A DNA stretch of 64,000 nt from Serpentinimonas maccroryi (lineage in GTDB: Bacteria > Pseudomonadota > Gammaproteobacteria > Burkholderiales > Burkholderiaceae_C), in contig NZ_AP014569.1 in NCBI RefSeq assembly GCF_000828915.1, positions 806,001 to 870,000 on the forward strand. Reading direction: 5' to 3'. This document shows positions 25,719-34,961 of the stretch, piece after piece; positions within the stretch are counted from its first letter, which is position 1; every line of letters begins with the position of its first letter. Under the pieces are notes generated by a model that had not been told where the DNA came from, made no database searches, and saw only the letters and a program-made list of their open reading frames with translations. Made by a program: the position numbers and the translations under genes.

Positions 25719-26933
25719 ATGAAAGATGAAAATGCACAGCATTTGCTTGCCAAGGTCATGGGATGGCAGGACCAGGAGGTTGTTCTGGAGAACGTTCCTG
25801 TACTTCGCCTGCTAGCGGACTACAAGTACGACGGATATCAGCGGTTCGGCCCCGGTAAGCGGTTCGTCGAAAGCTTGGCTCTCTGGCTAAATCAGTTCGA
25901 CATGCCAGACCGTGCGGCAGCGTTGGACTTCGTGCTCAAACGGCTCGTCTACGTGTCCGACGATGAACTTTCCCATCTGGTTCAGCATGCGTACCCCGAT
26001 GTTATTGTTCAGGAGCGAATCCGTTTGGTTGCAGAGGAGAAGGGTATTCCGACCTACCGTGTGGGCGAAATATGTCGCAATCCGCGCTTCCAGGAGTTGC
26101 AGTTCAAGTCGCTCTATCTCGGGCTGAGTGATGGCGCGCGCACCAACGAATTGCGCCGTTTCAGCGACGGTGAAATCAGCAACGAGCAGATCTGGCAGGC
26201 TTATGAACTCGGCGAAGCCAAGGCCGATGACATGTTGGATGCGCTTGGCAAGGCATTGACCAAAGCACCGGCAAGTAAGCCTTTGGAGAACGACGAAATC
26301 TGGCGTTTATACGACGCCGGCGACAAGGCTGAGGCCAATCGCCTGCTCGACTCGCTGCGTGTGAAGCCTGCCTCCGGTGCCTGCCAGCAGCAGGCAAAGT
26401 TCACGTTGGTTTGGCTGATGGATGATTTTTCCGGGAGTGGAAATACCTACATTCGGTTCGATAACGAGAAGGGCAAGTTCAAGGGGAAGATCAAGAAAAT
26501 CTACGAGCGCCTTCACCAGGGCGATCTGATCGATACCACGCACTACGAAGTTTTCCTGCTGTTATATGTCGCAACACGCCAAGCCATTGACCATATTGAG
26601 TACTGGTCGGAACGCTTCACGTCTGAAAACAACTACAAGCCCCTACAGGTGCGCGTACTGTGCGTCATCGAGCCAGAAGTTGGCCTGACGCAAGCGGTCC
26701 CGACTGAACTGCAGTCCATCCTGACCAATCCCAAGTACTACGACCCAGTAGCGTTTGACGAGCACATCGAAGTGGGCGGAACGACCACGGCACAGTTGGG
26801 CTTCGCGGGATGTGCCTTGCCGGTGGTGTTGTCACACAACACTCCAAATAATTCAGTTTACGTGCTGTGGGGTTCTGAAGCCCACGGTTTTCCAGGTCTT
26901 TTCCCACGCGTCAGCCGCCATAAGGAGTTCTGA
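25719..26933 (+). CDS. Phosphoribosyltransferase-like protein (PRTase-CE type)
   Basis: 404 residues. The C-terminal half carries VWLMDDFSGSGNT at 231-243, the PRPP-binding loop form (two acidic residues, then a Ser/Gly-rich turn and Thr). The N-terminal half contains LYLGLSDGARTNELRRFSD (133-150), conserved in this group. VEVGGTTTAQLGFAGCALP-like and NNSVYVLWG segments follow; the final part ends HGFPGLFPRVSRHKEF. I believe these are annotated as 'PRTase-CE', described computationally in prokaryotic conflict loci; biochemical activity is, to my knowledge, untested. The next gene's GTG starts right after its TGA, with AAGGAG inside its last codons, so the two are tightly coupled. Confidence 0.7.
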   Translation: MKDENAQHLLAKVMGWQDQEVVLENVPVLRLLADYKYDGYQRFGPGKRFVESLALWLNQFDMPDRAAALDFVLKRLVYVSDDELSHLVQHAYPDVIVQERIRLVAEEKGIPTYRVGEICRNPRFQELQFKSLYLGLSDGARTNELRRFSDGEISNEQIWQAYELGEAKADDMLDALGKALTKAPASKPLENDEIWRLYDAGDKAEANRLLDSLRVKPASGACQQQAKFTLVWLMDDFSGSGNTYIRFDNEKGKFKGKIKKIYERLHQGDLIDTTHYEVFLLLYVATRQAIDHIEYWSERFTSENNYKPLQVRVLCVIEPEVGLTQAVPTELQSILTNPKYYDPVAFDEHIEVGGTTTAQLGFAGCALPVVLSHNTPNNSVYVLWGSEAHGFPGLFPRVSRHKEF

Positions 26934-28853
26934 GTGGCCTACCGCGCAAATCCCTTTCTAGAAAGAATGTCGGAACGAACGTCCGATCAGGAGTTTGTCC
27001 GGCTGTTCTCACCGAAGATCCTTGACCGACTTCACGAAGATGCGTTCAACGGGGCGGTGCACCTGTTTACCAGTCCTCCTGGTGGTGGCAAGACCACCCT
27101 CCTTCGCGCGTTTACGCCGACGGCATTGCGCGCCTTCTGGAATGCCCGTGCTGGACAGGATGAGGCGTACCAAAGGCTGTTGGGACGGCAGGTTTTACAT
27201 GAGTCAGATGGCCCGCAACTTCTGGGAGTGTTGTTGTCGTGCGCATCGGGCTACGCCGACCTCCCGCCTGGCGCATCAATGACACAGGCGGGACTGTTTC
27301 GTGCGTTGTTGGATTGCCGCGTGGTGTTGAGAGCGCTCCGAAGCCTTTCCTCGCTGCTTGGCTATGGGTCTACAGATCAACTGGTCGATGTCCGTCTGGA
27401 GTACGACGATTTAGGTCGTGACTTGAAATCAATCCCTGTGGCCGAATCCGCAGTTGAACTGGTTCGTTGGGCGGAAGAACGAGAACGAGCGGTGTATGCG
27501 AAGCTTGATTCGCTGGTCGGTGAGGCTTCGGTGGATTTGCCCGTGCATGTCCGGTTCGAAAGTGTTCTTTGGCTGCAGTCTGTTCGTTTTCTTCGTGGTG
27601 ACAAAGTCGTCGCTCCGCGCCGACTTTTGATGATCGATGACCTTCAGAAGCTTCGCAAGAGGCAGCGGTCGATGATGCTGGAAGAACTTGTGGAACTACG
27701 TCCTGCGGTCCCGGTGTGGCTGGCTGAGCGAAGCATCGCATTGGAGGATGCATTGATTTCCCAAGGGGCGCGCGAGGGGCGTGATCTCCGGCACTATCCA
27801 ATGGAAGACCTGTGGGGCGGAAAGAGTGGCCAGCATCAGTTCACTACGTTCGCTCAAAGCATCCTAGATCGTCGCTTGGATGTGCAGCGTTCCATACCGG
27901 CGGGTGCGTTTTCACAGTACCTAGAGAATCAGCTCACTCCCGATGACCTGGGTGACCTGTTTACGAAGGCGGTACAGGTTTTTGAAAAGGAAACGGAGCG
28001 TCATAGGCAGAACATCCGGTACACGGATTGGCTCGCGCGCGCCAAGGAGGGGCAGAAGACAGTTTGCTTTGACAATTTGGTGGAGCTGTACGCCACGCGC
28101 ATTCTGATTGCCCGATCCGAGGGACGAAGGCAACTCAGCCTCGAATTGGCGCCGCTACCAGCGGAGGAACTCGACGAACGTGACAGTAAAGTACTTGGTG
28201 CGGCAGAGATCTTTTGCCATGACGAACTGAGGCTGCCCTATTACTACGGTATCGAGCGTCTTTGTGCGTTGGCCAGCACCAACGTTGAGGAGCTTCTGGC
28301 AATTGCAGCAAGTCTGTACGAAGCCATGCAGGCCAAGCAAGTGCTCCGAAAGCAACCCGACCTTCGCTTGTCCCCGGCGGAACAGGAGCGGCGCATCAAG
28401 GAAACAGCGAAACGCAAGCGGGACTTCATTCCAAAAAGCCACACCGAGGGAAAGCGCGCTCAGAGTTTGTTGGACGCGATCGGGTTCTTTTGTCGGGACA
28501 AGACATTTCAAATCGCAGCGTCTTATGCACCTGGGGTCACTGGGATTCGCCTCAGTCAAAATGAGTTAAACAGGCTCCGTCGCGAGCAGACGAAGACGTC
28601 CGAACCCTATGCAATGCTGGCACGTGTGCTTTGGGAGTGCGTTGCCGAAAATCTGCTGATGACTCGGGACAGTGCGGCCAGCGCGTCAAGGGACGAGGGC
28701 ACAGTCTTCTATTTGAACAGGTCCCTTTGTGCGCACCACGGTCTCCCTTTACAATACGGAGGTTGGCAAGACGTTTCGGTGGAAAACATGATCGGCTGGA
28801 TGGATCGTTCGTCTGCGCCAATCAAGCGCCGATCGCTGGAGGTACTGCGATGA
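26934..28853 (+). CDS. ORC/CDC6-like AAA-type ATPase
   Basis: 639 residues from GTG 26934. Walker A is TSPPGGGKTT (K53, T54) and Walker B is LLMIDDLQKL (D235, D236), spaced widely as in the ORC/CDC6-like family of conflict-system ATPases. The C-terminal ~300 residues are helical and charged (RIKETAKRKRDFIPKSHTE) and end in a probable winged-helix part. It likely acts as an NTP-dependent sensor or loading platform for the neighbouring enzymes. It overlaps the next gene by four bases (ATGA). No transmembrane segments are seen. Confidence 0.75.
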   Translation: MAYRANPFLERMSERTSDQEFVRLFSPKILDRLHEDAFNGAVHLFTSPPGGGKTTLLRAFTPTALRAFWNARAGQDEAYQRLLGRQVLHESDGPQLLGVLLSCASGYADLPPGASMTQAGLFRALLDCRVVLRALRSLSSLLGYGSTDQLVDVRLEYDDLGRDLKSIPVAESAVELVRWAEERERAVYAKLDSLVGEASVDLPVHVRFESVLWLQSVRFLRGDKVVAPRRLLMIDDLQKLRKRQRSMMLEELVELRPAVPVWLAERSIALEDALISQGAREGRDLRHYPMEDLWGGKSGQHQFTTFAQSILDRRLDVQRSIPAGAFSQYLENQLTPDDLGDLFTKAVQVFEKETERHRQNIRYTDWLARAKEGQKTVCFDNLVELYATRILIARSEGRRQLSLELAPLPAEELDERDSKVLGAAEIFCHDELRLPYYYGIERLCALASTNVEELLAIAASLYEAMQAKQVLRKQPDLRLSPAEQERRIKETAKRKRDFIPKSHTEGKRAQSLLDAIGFFCRDKTFQIAASYAPGVTGIRLSQNELNRLRREQTKTSEPYAMLARVLWECVAENLLMTRDSAASASRDEGTVFYLNRSLCAHHGLPLQYGGWQDVSVENMIGWMDRSSAPIKRRSLEVLR

Positions 28854-30025
28854 CGCTGTGGAACCGTTACATCTTCCGACGCGGTGCGGAAGTTCAGGAC
28901 ATGTGGGACCAGATGTTCCGGCATCGGCGACTTGCCGACAAGGGCGTTCGGTTGCTGTATGTTGGTGGTCGTGGGTTTGATTTGCGAGCGCAGGTCGTTA
29001 TGGACCGGTTCATCGGCAGCATCACTTCATCGGGATGCGAGGTAGAGAAAGCTGAGCTGTTGCTTGTCGGATTCAGTGGCTACCAGCTGAGCGAAGAGCT
29101 CAAGGATGAGACGGCCGCGAATGCGCAGGCTCTAGAGGCGAAGTTTGCAGCAATCGGTACTGCTCGAACCGTCATGATCGGATCAAGCGCTGAGGGTGAA
29201 GACGATCTCAGCGCCAGCAACGCTTTGCGGATGGGGACCGAAGAGGTGCTACGGGCCGTCACCGATCAGACTGACATCGTGCTCGATGTCAGTTCAATGC
29301 CCCGCATAGCCTATTTGTCGCTGATGCTTGCACTTTTGCAGCGTTTGGTGCCAAATCGCCATACTGCAGTTCCTCTGGCTGCATCGGGCATTAACCTGCA
29401 GATTCTGGTTGGGGAGGATGCCGACCTCGACAGCAAAATTCAGTCCGAAGATCCTAGCAACGAACTCGTGCTGATACCTGGATTTGCGAGCGCGCTGCAG
29501 ACCGAAAGTACAAGTGACTGGCCTCTGGTTTGGTTTCCAGTTCTCGGCGAGAACCGAGTGTCGCAGCTGCAAAAGGTAATGGACGATCAAATTCCGGACT
29601 CGGCCGAAATTTGCCCAGTGCTCCCTCATCCGTCGCGGGACCCACGTCGAGGAGACCGACTGCTGATCGAATATAAGGTGCCGTTGTTTGACGCTCGTGA
29701 GACGCCCCTGACCAATGTTCTCTATGCCCACGAAAGCAATCCCTTCGAGGCCTATCGGCAACTGCTCGGGGCGATGAAGCGGTACAAGCGAAGCCTGAGT
29801 GTGATCGGAGGATGTCGCTTGGTGGTCACGCCGCTCGCGAGCAAACTAATCACCCTAGGTGCCGCGCTTGCGTGCTACGAAATGAAGCTCGACATTGTCA
29901 ATGGTGCCTATGGTGTCGCAATTCCCTATGCAGAACCTAAACGCTATGACGTTTCGTCTGCCGCGTTGCGTGCATCCAAGCCTGATGTGTCGGCTATCGT
30001 TCTCACCGGTGAGGCCTACGCCTAG
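28850..30025 (+). CDS. Protein of unknown family, last gene of the six-gene operon
   Basis: 391 residues, family not recognised. The N-terminal ~180 residues have a Rossmann-like alternation: RLLYVGGRGFDLR at 34-46, KAELLLVGFSGY, TVMIGSS and IVLDVSSMPRIAYLSLM at 143-159. The C-terminal part has RLVVTPLASKLITLGAALA at 323-341, a pattern I associate with substrate-pocket loops but cannot place. No signal peptide or membrane helix. It starts inside the ATPase stop (ATGA), so it is surely made with it. It may be an effector or a ligand-binding partner of the ATPase. Confidence 0.6.
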   Translation: MTLWNRYIFRRGAEVQDMWDQMFRHRRLADKGVRLLYVGGRGFDLRAQVVMDRFIGSITSSGCEVEKAELLLVGFSGYQLSEELKDETAANAQALEAKFAAIGTARTVMIGSSAEGEDDLSASNALRMGTEEVLRAVTDQTDIVLDVSSMPRIAYLSLMLALLQRLVPNRHTAVPLAASGINLQILVGEDADLDSKIQSEDPSNELVLIPGFASALQTESTSDWPLVWFPVLGENRVSQLQKVMDDQIPDSAEICPVLPHPSRDPRRGDRLLIEYKVPLFDARETPLTNVLYAHESNPFEAYRQLLGAMKRYKRSLSVIGGCRLVVTPLASKLITLGAALACYEMKLDIVNGAYGVAIPYAEPKRYDVSSAALRASKPDVSAIVLTGEAYA

Positions 30026-30392
30026 TCCACGACGGAGCATGCGGTTCGCGTCGGATGCGTAGACAACCCGAATTTGAAGGGGATCACCGTGTAGGGCGGC
30101 GCCTGTCAAGATACCTGAATCCGTGGACCTGCGGATCGAGTGCGGAAGGTGCCACTTCAAGAACTTCCAGCAGGTGCAGTTCAAAGTGGTCACTACGCTC
30201 ACTGAGCTGGTTGCTTGAGCGGGTGTCTTGAAGGGATGTGGCCCAGGTGTGCCGAAGTTCTCGGTAAACCTGCGGTACACCTGTCAGTTCAGGCGAGCTT
30301 CGATCAGTTTCGCTAAGTTCTTGTCAGCCAACTACTTTCAGCTTTTCTAGGCTTCGCAGGGTTTCGATACACTTCCCTCTGCAAGCACCGCT
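30026..30392. other. Gap between the accessory operon and the MarR gene
   Basis: No convincing gene. A short frame (RIECGRCHFKN...) has a CxxC pair but only about 45 codons and no start. The right edge contains CTCATAAACCTT (30402-30413, inside the MarR 3' end), also present at the tRNA-Met-like fragment. Composition moves back toward the GC-rich background here. Confidence 0.4.
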
Positions 30393-30884
30393 CTACCGAA
30401 ACTCATAAACCTTGCGCAGCAGCCTGATCAGGGTGTGGCGTTCCTCTGGCGTCAATTGGGTGACGGCTTCGGATTCCAGCGTTGACACCACTTGTTGGGT
30501 TTGCGCTTGCAGTTGCTCACCCGCTGCGGTGGCATACAGCCCTTGGGCGCGCCGGTCATTGGGGTGGGGCCGTTTTTCAATCAGCCCGCGCGCTTGCATC
30601 TGGCGGATCATGCCCACCAGGTTGGGCGGCAGAATGGCCAACATCGAACTGAGCTGTCGGGACGTGATGCCGGGGTTGTGGGTGATCAGCGTCAAGACCG
30701 AAAAATCGACCACCCGCAAGCCGTAAGGCGCCATGCGCTCCATGAACACCCCGATCACGGCCAAGGCCGCCCGACGGGCGTTGTAGCCGATCAGGCTTTC
30801 GAGAAAGGCGTTGTCGATGGCGGTGGGTATCTCCACCGGGGAAAGGCAGGTGGCTTCGGTGGACGCTTCAAGCACAGTGGACAT
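30393..30884 (-). CDS. MarR-family transcriptional regulator of the ferulate-type cluster
   Basis: 163 residues with a winged helix-turn-helix: TSRQLSSMLAILPPNLVGMI as recognition region and EKRPHPNDRRAQGLYAT as the wing, both typical of MarR. It is 27 bases downstream of the CoA-ligase gene on the same strand, so it is the last gene of that operon. MarR proteins commonly control hydroxycinnamate catabolism and respond to CoA thioesters such as feruloyl-CoA; that role is inferred from context. Confidence 0.85.
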   Translation of the reverse strand: MSTVLEASTEATCLSPVEIPTAIDNAFLESLIGYNARRAALAVIGVFMERMAPYGLRVVDFSVLTLITHNPGITSRQLSSMLAILPPNLVGMIRQMQARGLIEKRPHPNDRRAQGLYATAAGEQLQAQTQQVVSTLESEAVTQLTPEERHTLIRLLRKVYEFR

Positions 30885-30911
30885 AGGCCGGATGTTACCC
30901 CGAGGCAGCGC

Positions 30912-32795
30912 TCACTTGGGTGCTTTGGGTTTGATGATGTTTGGGGCTGCGTCGGCATGCAAGGCCTCCACCAGCGCCTCGCGCTGTTTGAGCACCATGC
31001 GTTGGTTGATCGAGCCCTTGTCGGTGATTTCACCCCGGTCGATGGATGGCGGCTCGGCCAACAACAGGGCGCGGGCGATGCGGGTAGCGCTGCCCGTGGC
31101 AGACTGGGCCAGTTGATCGACCAGTTGCTGGAAATGGCTGCGCACTGCGGGGTGGTTCAGCACGTCTGGCCAAGGCGCGTGGGGTGGCAAAGCGCTCAAC
31201 GCCCTGACGTGCGGACTCGGGAAGATCAAGGCGCCCACTTCGCCACGGTTCAGGCCAGTGAGCACGACATCTTGCACATAAGGCGAGCCGGCGGCAATTA
31301 CCTTGGCGCGCATCGGGCCGACGCTGACAAAGGTGCCGGTGCTGAGCTTGAAGTCTTCGGCGATGCGGCCATCGAAACGCAAGCCTTTGTGCACGTTGGC
31401 CGGGTCGATCCAGGCCACGGCGTCGCCGCTGCAAAAAAATCCTTCGTCGTCAAAAGCCTGTGCGGTGGCTTCGGGGCTGCGCCAATAGCCGGGGGTGATG
31501 TTCGGGCCTTTGTAGCGGATTTCGGTCTTGCCGTCGGTCTCGATCAGCTTGATTTCGAGCCCTGGGCCGGGCACCCCCAGATCGCCGGCTTGCACGTCGC
31601 TGCTGTTGACCGACAAGGCGAACGGCCCAGATTCCGTCATGCCCAAGCCCGTTCCCATGACGATGCGCTCCCCGATCTCCCGTTCCTGCACCGCGTGCAG
31701 GGCATCCCAGATGGGCTGCGAGAGCGCCGCAGCCGCGTAAAAGAACATGCGCACTTGGCTGAGCAGGTTCTGGCGCAGCACGGCATCGGTTTGCATGACC
31801 TCGGCGATCACTTCAAAGCCGGTGGGGACGTTGAAGTACACCGTAGGGGCTATCTCGCGCAGGTTGCGCAGCGTCTCGCCCATCAGCGCCGGCACGGGCT
31901 TGCCCTCGTCGATGTAGAGCGTGCCGCCGTTGTACAGCACCATGCCGAAGTTGTGGTTGCCGCCAAAGGTGTGGTTCCAGGGCAGCCAGTCAACCAGCAC
32001 CAGCGGCTCCATGGCCAGCGGGGTCAAAAACTGACGCATCTGTTGCTGGTTGGCGCACCACATGCGCTGGGTGTTGATGACGGCCTTGGGCAGCTTGGTC
32101 GAGCCCGAGGTGAAGAGGAATTTGGCGATCGTGTCTGGTCCGACCTTGGCGTAGGCTGCGTCCACAGCAGCCGTGGGCTCGGTCGCCATGAGCCGATCGA
32201 AACGCATCCATTGGCCGTCTGCGCGCTGAAAGCGCCCCGGATGCGTCAGCACGATCGGGCAATCGGCCGGCACGGTGGCCCGCAGGGCGTCGGCATATCG
32301 GTCTCCGTCGCTGGCAAACACCAGGCCGGGCGTGAGCGTGGCCAGCACGTGTTTGAGTTTGCCGAAGTCGGTGCTGAGGGTCGAATAGGCCGGCGAAGTC
32401 GAGCAATAGGGGATACCAACGTACAGGCACGCCAAGGCAAGCAGTGCATGCTCCAGATCGTTTTCGCTCAGAATGACGACCGGGCGCTGCGCGCTCAGCT
32501 TGTGTTGCAGCAGCGCTTGCCCGATGCGGCGCGCACCCGCCAGCGCTTGCGCAAAAGTCAGGTGCTGCCAGTCGCCCAACGCCCCGTCGGGCAGGCGCTC
32601 GCGGCGGGCAAACAGGGTGCGATCGGGTGCCGTCTGCACCCAGTGTAGGAGTCGCTCGCCCATGGTGCGGGCGTAGGGCTGCAACTCGGCCTCGCTGCGC
32701 AGATAGCGCACGCCTTGGGCGCCTTCCCGCACCCGCACTTGGCTCACACCGAACGCCACCGCACGGTAACGCGGCTTGCTGGTGGGTGTGCTCAT
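30912..32795 (-). CDS. fcs: Feruloyl-CoA synthetase-like acyl-CoA ligase
   Basis: 627 residues, adenylate-forming (ANL) family. The phosphate loop is [17 protein letters not shown], the substrate pocket region includes [16 protein letters not shown] and the adenylation motif is [13 protein letters not shown]; the hinge is near [12 protein letters not shown]. Length and [11 protein letters not shown] match feruloyl-CoA synthases rather than short-chain ligases. It would activate ferulate or another hydroxycinnamate with ATP and CoA. It overlaps the upstream crotonase gene by four bases. Confidence 0.75.
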   Translation of the reverse strand: MSTPTSKPRYRAVAFGVSQVRVREGAQGVRYLRSEAELQPYARTMGERLLHWVQTAPDRTLFARRERLPDGALGDWQHLTFAQALAGARRIGQALLQHKLSAQRPVVILSENDLEHALLALACLYVGIPYCSTSPAYSTLSTDFGKLKHVLATLTPGLVFASDGDRYADALRATVPADCPIVLTHPGRFQRADGQWMRFDRLMATEPTAAVDAAYAKVGPDTIAKFLFTSGSTKLPKAVINTQRMWCANQQQMRQFLTPLAMEPLVLVDWLPWNHTFGGNHNFGMVLYNGGTLYIDEGKPVPALMGETLRNLREIAPTVYFNVPTGFEVIAEVMQTDAVLRQNLLSQVRMFFYAAAALSQPIWDALHAVQEREIGERIVMGTGLGMTESGPFALSVNSSDVQAGDLGVPGPGLEIKLIETDGKTEIRYKGPNITPGYWRSPEATAQAFDDEGFFCSGDAVAWIDPANVHKGLRFDGRIAEDFKLSTGTFVSVGPMRAKVIAAGSPYVQDVVLTGLNRGEVGALIFPSPHVRALSALPPHAPWPDVLNHPAVRSHFQQLVDQLAQSATGSATRIARALLLAEPPSIDRGEITDKGSINQRMVLKQREALVEALHADAAPNIIKPKAPK

Positions 32796-33577
32796 GATTT
32801 TTGCACTTTGCTGGCGCGTCCTTCGAGAAAAGCCCTGACCCGCTCTTTGGCTTCGGGTGCAGATTGGGCGATGGCCGCCATCAGGGCCTCGGTCATCAGG
32901 CCGTGGTCGGCGCTTTGCTCGGCAATTCGTGGCAGCACGTGGGTCAGGGCATAGTTGGTGGCCTGCGTGTTGAGGGCAATCTTTTCTGCCAGCTCCAGCG
33001 CCTTGTCCAAGGCTTGGCCAGCGGGCACCAGATACTGGGCAAAGCCCGCCCGCTCGCCTTCTTGGGCGTTGTAGACGCGGCCGGTCAGCATCATGTCGGT
33101 CATGCGCGCCACGCCGACCAGTCGCGGCACGCGCACCGATCCGCCACCACCGACAAAAATACCCCGCGAGCCCTCGGGCAGTGCGTAGAAGGCCGATTCA
33201 TCGGCCACGCGGATGTGGGCCGCGCAGGCCAGTTCGAGCCCACCGCCCACAACGGCTCCGTGCAAGGCCGCGACCACCGGCACGCGGCCAAACTGCACCG
33301 CATCCAGCGCCTTGTGCCACATCCGGGAGTGGTGCATGCCCTCGACCGCGTTGCGCTCGCTCAGTTCGCTCAGGTCCAGCCCCGCGCTGAAATGGCTGCC
33401 GTCTCCCGCGATCACGGCCGCTTTGATGTCGGGGCCAAAGCCCTCGAAAGCCTGGCGCAAGCCCATCACCAGCCCATCGTTGATGGCGTTGCGCTTGGCC
33501 GCACGGGTGAGCCGCACGATGGCCACGGCGCCCCGCAGTTCCAGAGAGAGATCGGCAGAAAGGGCGGTGATTGACAT
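32792..33577 (-). CDS. Enoyl-CoA hydratase (crotonase) of the ferulate-type cluster
   Basis: 261 residues. Crotonase oxyanion segments FSAGLDLSELSE and GAVVGGGLELACAAHI, with the catalytic Glu region ALPEGSRGIFVGGGG. It lacks the AGMDLKEYF and GGGFSPLVAC signatures I associate with feruloyl-CoA hydratase/lyase (Ech), so a simple hydratase in a beta-oxidation-like route is more likely. First gene of the minus-strand operon, divergent from the thiolase across a 120-base promoter region, and overlapping the ligase start. Confidence 0.75.
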   Translation of the reverse strand: MSITALSADLSLELRGAVAIVRLTRAAKRNAINDGLVMGLRQAFEGFGPDIKAAVIAGDGSHFSAGLDLSELSERNAVEGMHHSRMWHKALDAVQFGRVPVVAALHGAVVGGGLELACAAHIRVADESAFYALPEGSRGIFVGGGGSVRVPRLVGVARMTDMMLTGRVYNAQEGERAGFAQYLVPAGQALDKALELAEKIALNTQATNYALTHVLPRIAEQSADHGLMTEALMAAIAQSAPEAKERVRAFLEGRASKVQKS

Positions 33578-33608
33578 GGGGTCTCCTTGCTTGAGCGATG
33601 AAATCTGG

Positions 33609-33621
33609 TTATAGTATATAA
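33609..33621. promoter_or_regulatory. Candidate MarR operator between crotonase and thiolase genes
   Basis: TTATAGTATATAA has perfect five-base arms (TTATA/TATAA) around three bases, within an A/T-rich island of an otherwise GC-rich divergent promoter. It lies 32 bases from the crotonase start and 77 from the thiolase start, so one site could control both operons. Confidence 0.45.
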
Positions 33622-33697
33622 ATAAAAATCGCCAATCACAACGGGCTCAAGGGTTATCCCATGGGCCGATTGACGCCAACCACTGGAGACCCATCCG

Positions 33698-34930
33698 ATG
33701 AAAACCTTTGCCCATCGTTTTGCCCACGCTTGGCTGCTCGACGGGGTGCGCACGCCCATGGTGGACTATTGCGGAGCCTTTGGCGACATCTCGCCGACCG
33801 ACATGGGCATCAAGGTGGCACGCGCCGTGATCGAGCGCGCCGGTGTGGCGGCCAGCGATGTGGACTCTGTCATCACCGGATCGATGGCGCAGGCCGATTT
33901 CGATGCCTACATGCTGCCTCGCCACATCGGCCTCTACGCCGGGGTGCCGCTGTCGACGCCAGCCATTTTGGTGCAGCGCATCTGTGGCACCGGCTTTGAG
34001 CTTTTGCGCCAAGCAGCCGATCAGATCGCCTTGGGTTATGCCGACCTGGCGCTGGTGGTGGGCGCCGAGTCGATGACGCGCAACCCGATTGCCGCTTACA
34101 ACCACCGCACGGGTTTCAAGCTGGGAGCACCGGTGGGTTTCAAGGATTTTTTGATGGAAGCGCTGATCGACACCGCGGTGCCGGTGACGATGATCGAAAC
34201 CGCCGAAAACCTGGCCCGCCTATACGGCATCAGTCGGGTCGACGTTGACCGCTACGCCTGCCGCTCGTTCGAGCTTGCGCTCAAAGCCCAGGCCGATGGC
34301 TTTTTGGCTGGCGAGATCGTGCCGGTGCAGTCCGAGACCTTTGCACTGGCCGGTTACCACCCGCGCGGCATCCGTTTGCCACGCAAGGTGGCGCAGGTGG
34401 CGCAAGACACCCACCCGCGGCCGTCACCGGTGGACGCGCTGGCCCAGCTGCGCACCGTTTATGAAGGCGGTGTGCAGACGGCAGGCAACAGCTCGGCCTT
34501 GGTCGATGGGGCCGCGGGGGCGCTGGTGGCCAGCGACGCTTACGTGCAGCGCCATGCCCTCAAGCCGCTGGCGCGGCTGGTGGGTGCCGCCGCCGTGGGG
34601 GTGGCGCCAGAAATCATGGGCATAGGCCCGGCCCCGGCCATTCGTGCCTTGCTCGAGCGCTGCGGGCTGTCCCTAAACGACATCGACTTGTTCGAGATCA
34701 ACGAGGCCCAAGGCGCACAGACCATTGCGGTGGAGCGCGAGCTGGGGCTGGATCGCAACCAGCTCAATGTCAACGGGGGCGCCATTGCCCTGGGCCATCC
34801 ACTGGCGGCAACCGGGTTGCGCCTGACGATTACCCTGGCGCGCGAGCTCAGGCGCCGTGGTTTGCGCTATGGGGTGGCCTCTGCCTGTGTGGGCGGCGGC
34901 CAAGGGATGGCCCTGCTTGTGGAAGTCTGA
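33698..34930 (+). CDS. Thiolase (acetyl-CoA acyltransferase)
   Basis: 410 residues. Active-site Cys is in QRICGTGFELLRQA, the His in GGAIALGHPLAATGLR and the second Cys in SACVGGGQGMA. It should cleave a 3-oxoacyl-CoA to acetyl-CoA and a shortened acyl-CoA; in this context the substrate may be an aromatic 3-oxopropanoyl-CoA giving, for example, vanilloyl-CoA. GGAG ribosome-binding site upstream. It is followed by a CoA-transferase gene after 31 bases. Confidence 0.85.
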   Translation: MKTFAHRFAHAWLLDGVRTPMVDYCGAFGDISPTDMGIKVARAVIERAGVAASDVDSVITGSMAQADFDAYMLPRHIGLYAGVPLSTPAILVQRICGTGFELLRQAADQIALGYADLALVVGAESMTRNPIAAYNHRTGFKLGAPVGFKDFLMEALIDTAVPVTMIETAENLARLYGISRVDVDRYACRSFELALKAQADGFLAGEIVPVQSETFALAGYHPRGIRLPRKVAQVAQDTHPRPSPVDALAQLRTVYEGGVQTAGNSSALVDGAAGALVASDAYVQRHALKPLARLVGAAAVGVAPEIMGIGPAPAIRALLERCGLSLNDIDLFEINEAQGAQTIAVERELGLDRNQLNVNGGAIALGHPLAATGLRLTITLARELRRRGLRYGVASACVGGGQGMALLVEV

Positions 34931-34961
34931 TTGCAACGTTCACTATGTTTCGGAGACAAAC

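Larger units (their letters stand above)
19406..30392. other. Accessory block (candidate genomic island) with IS, transposase remnant and six-gene operon
   Basis: From the end of pmdC to the MarR gene, composition changes: coding regions from about 22.9 to 30.0 kb use many A/T-ending codons and are clearly less GC-rich than the flanks. The left part carries a partial tRNA-like sequence, a tandem repeat, an intact IS and a truncated transposase. No integrase gene is visible. The exact ends are not defined; the 12-base CTCATAAACCTT at 19513-19524 recurs at 30402-30413, but that may be chance. Confidence 0.5.

Noticed and set aside
30060-30220. Small CxxC (zinc-ribbon-like) gene in the gap after the six-gene operon
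   Set aside because: About 45 codons, no start codon or ribosome-binding site, and no second cysteine pair.
32792-33577. Feruloyl-CoA hydratase/lyase (Ech)
   Set aside because: The Ech-specific active-site segments are missing, while a thiolase and CoA-transferase are adjacent; annotated as a plain crotonase hydratase.
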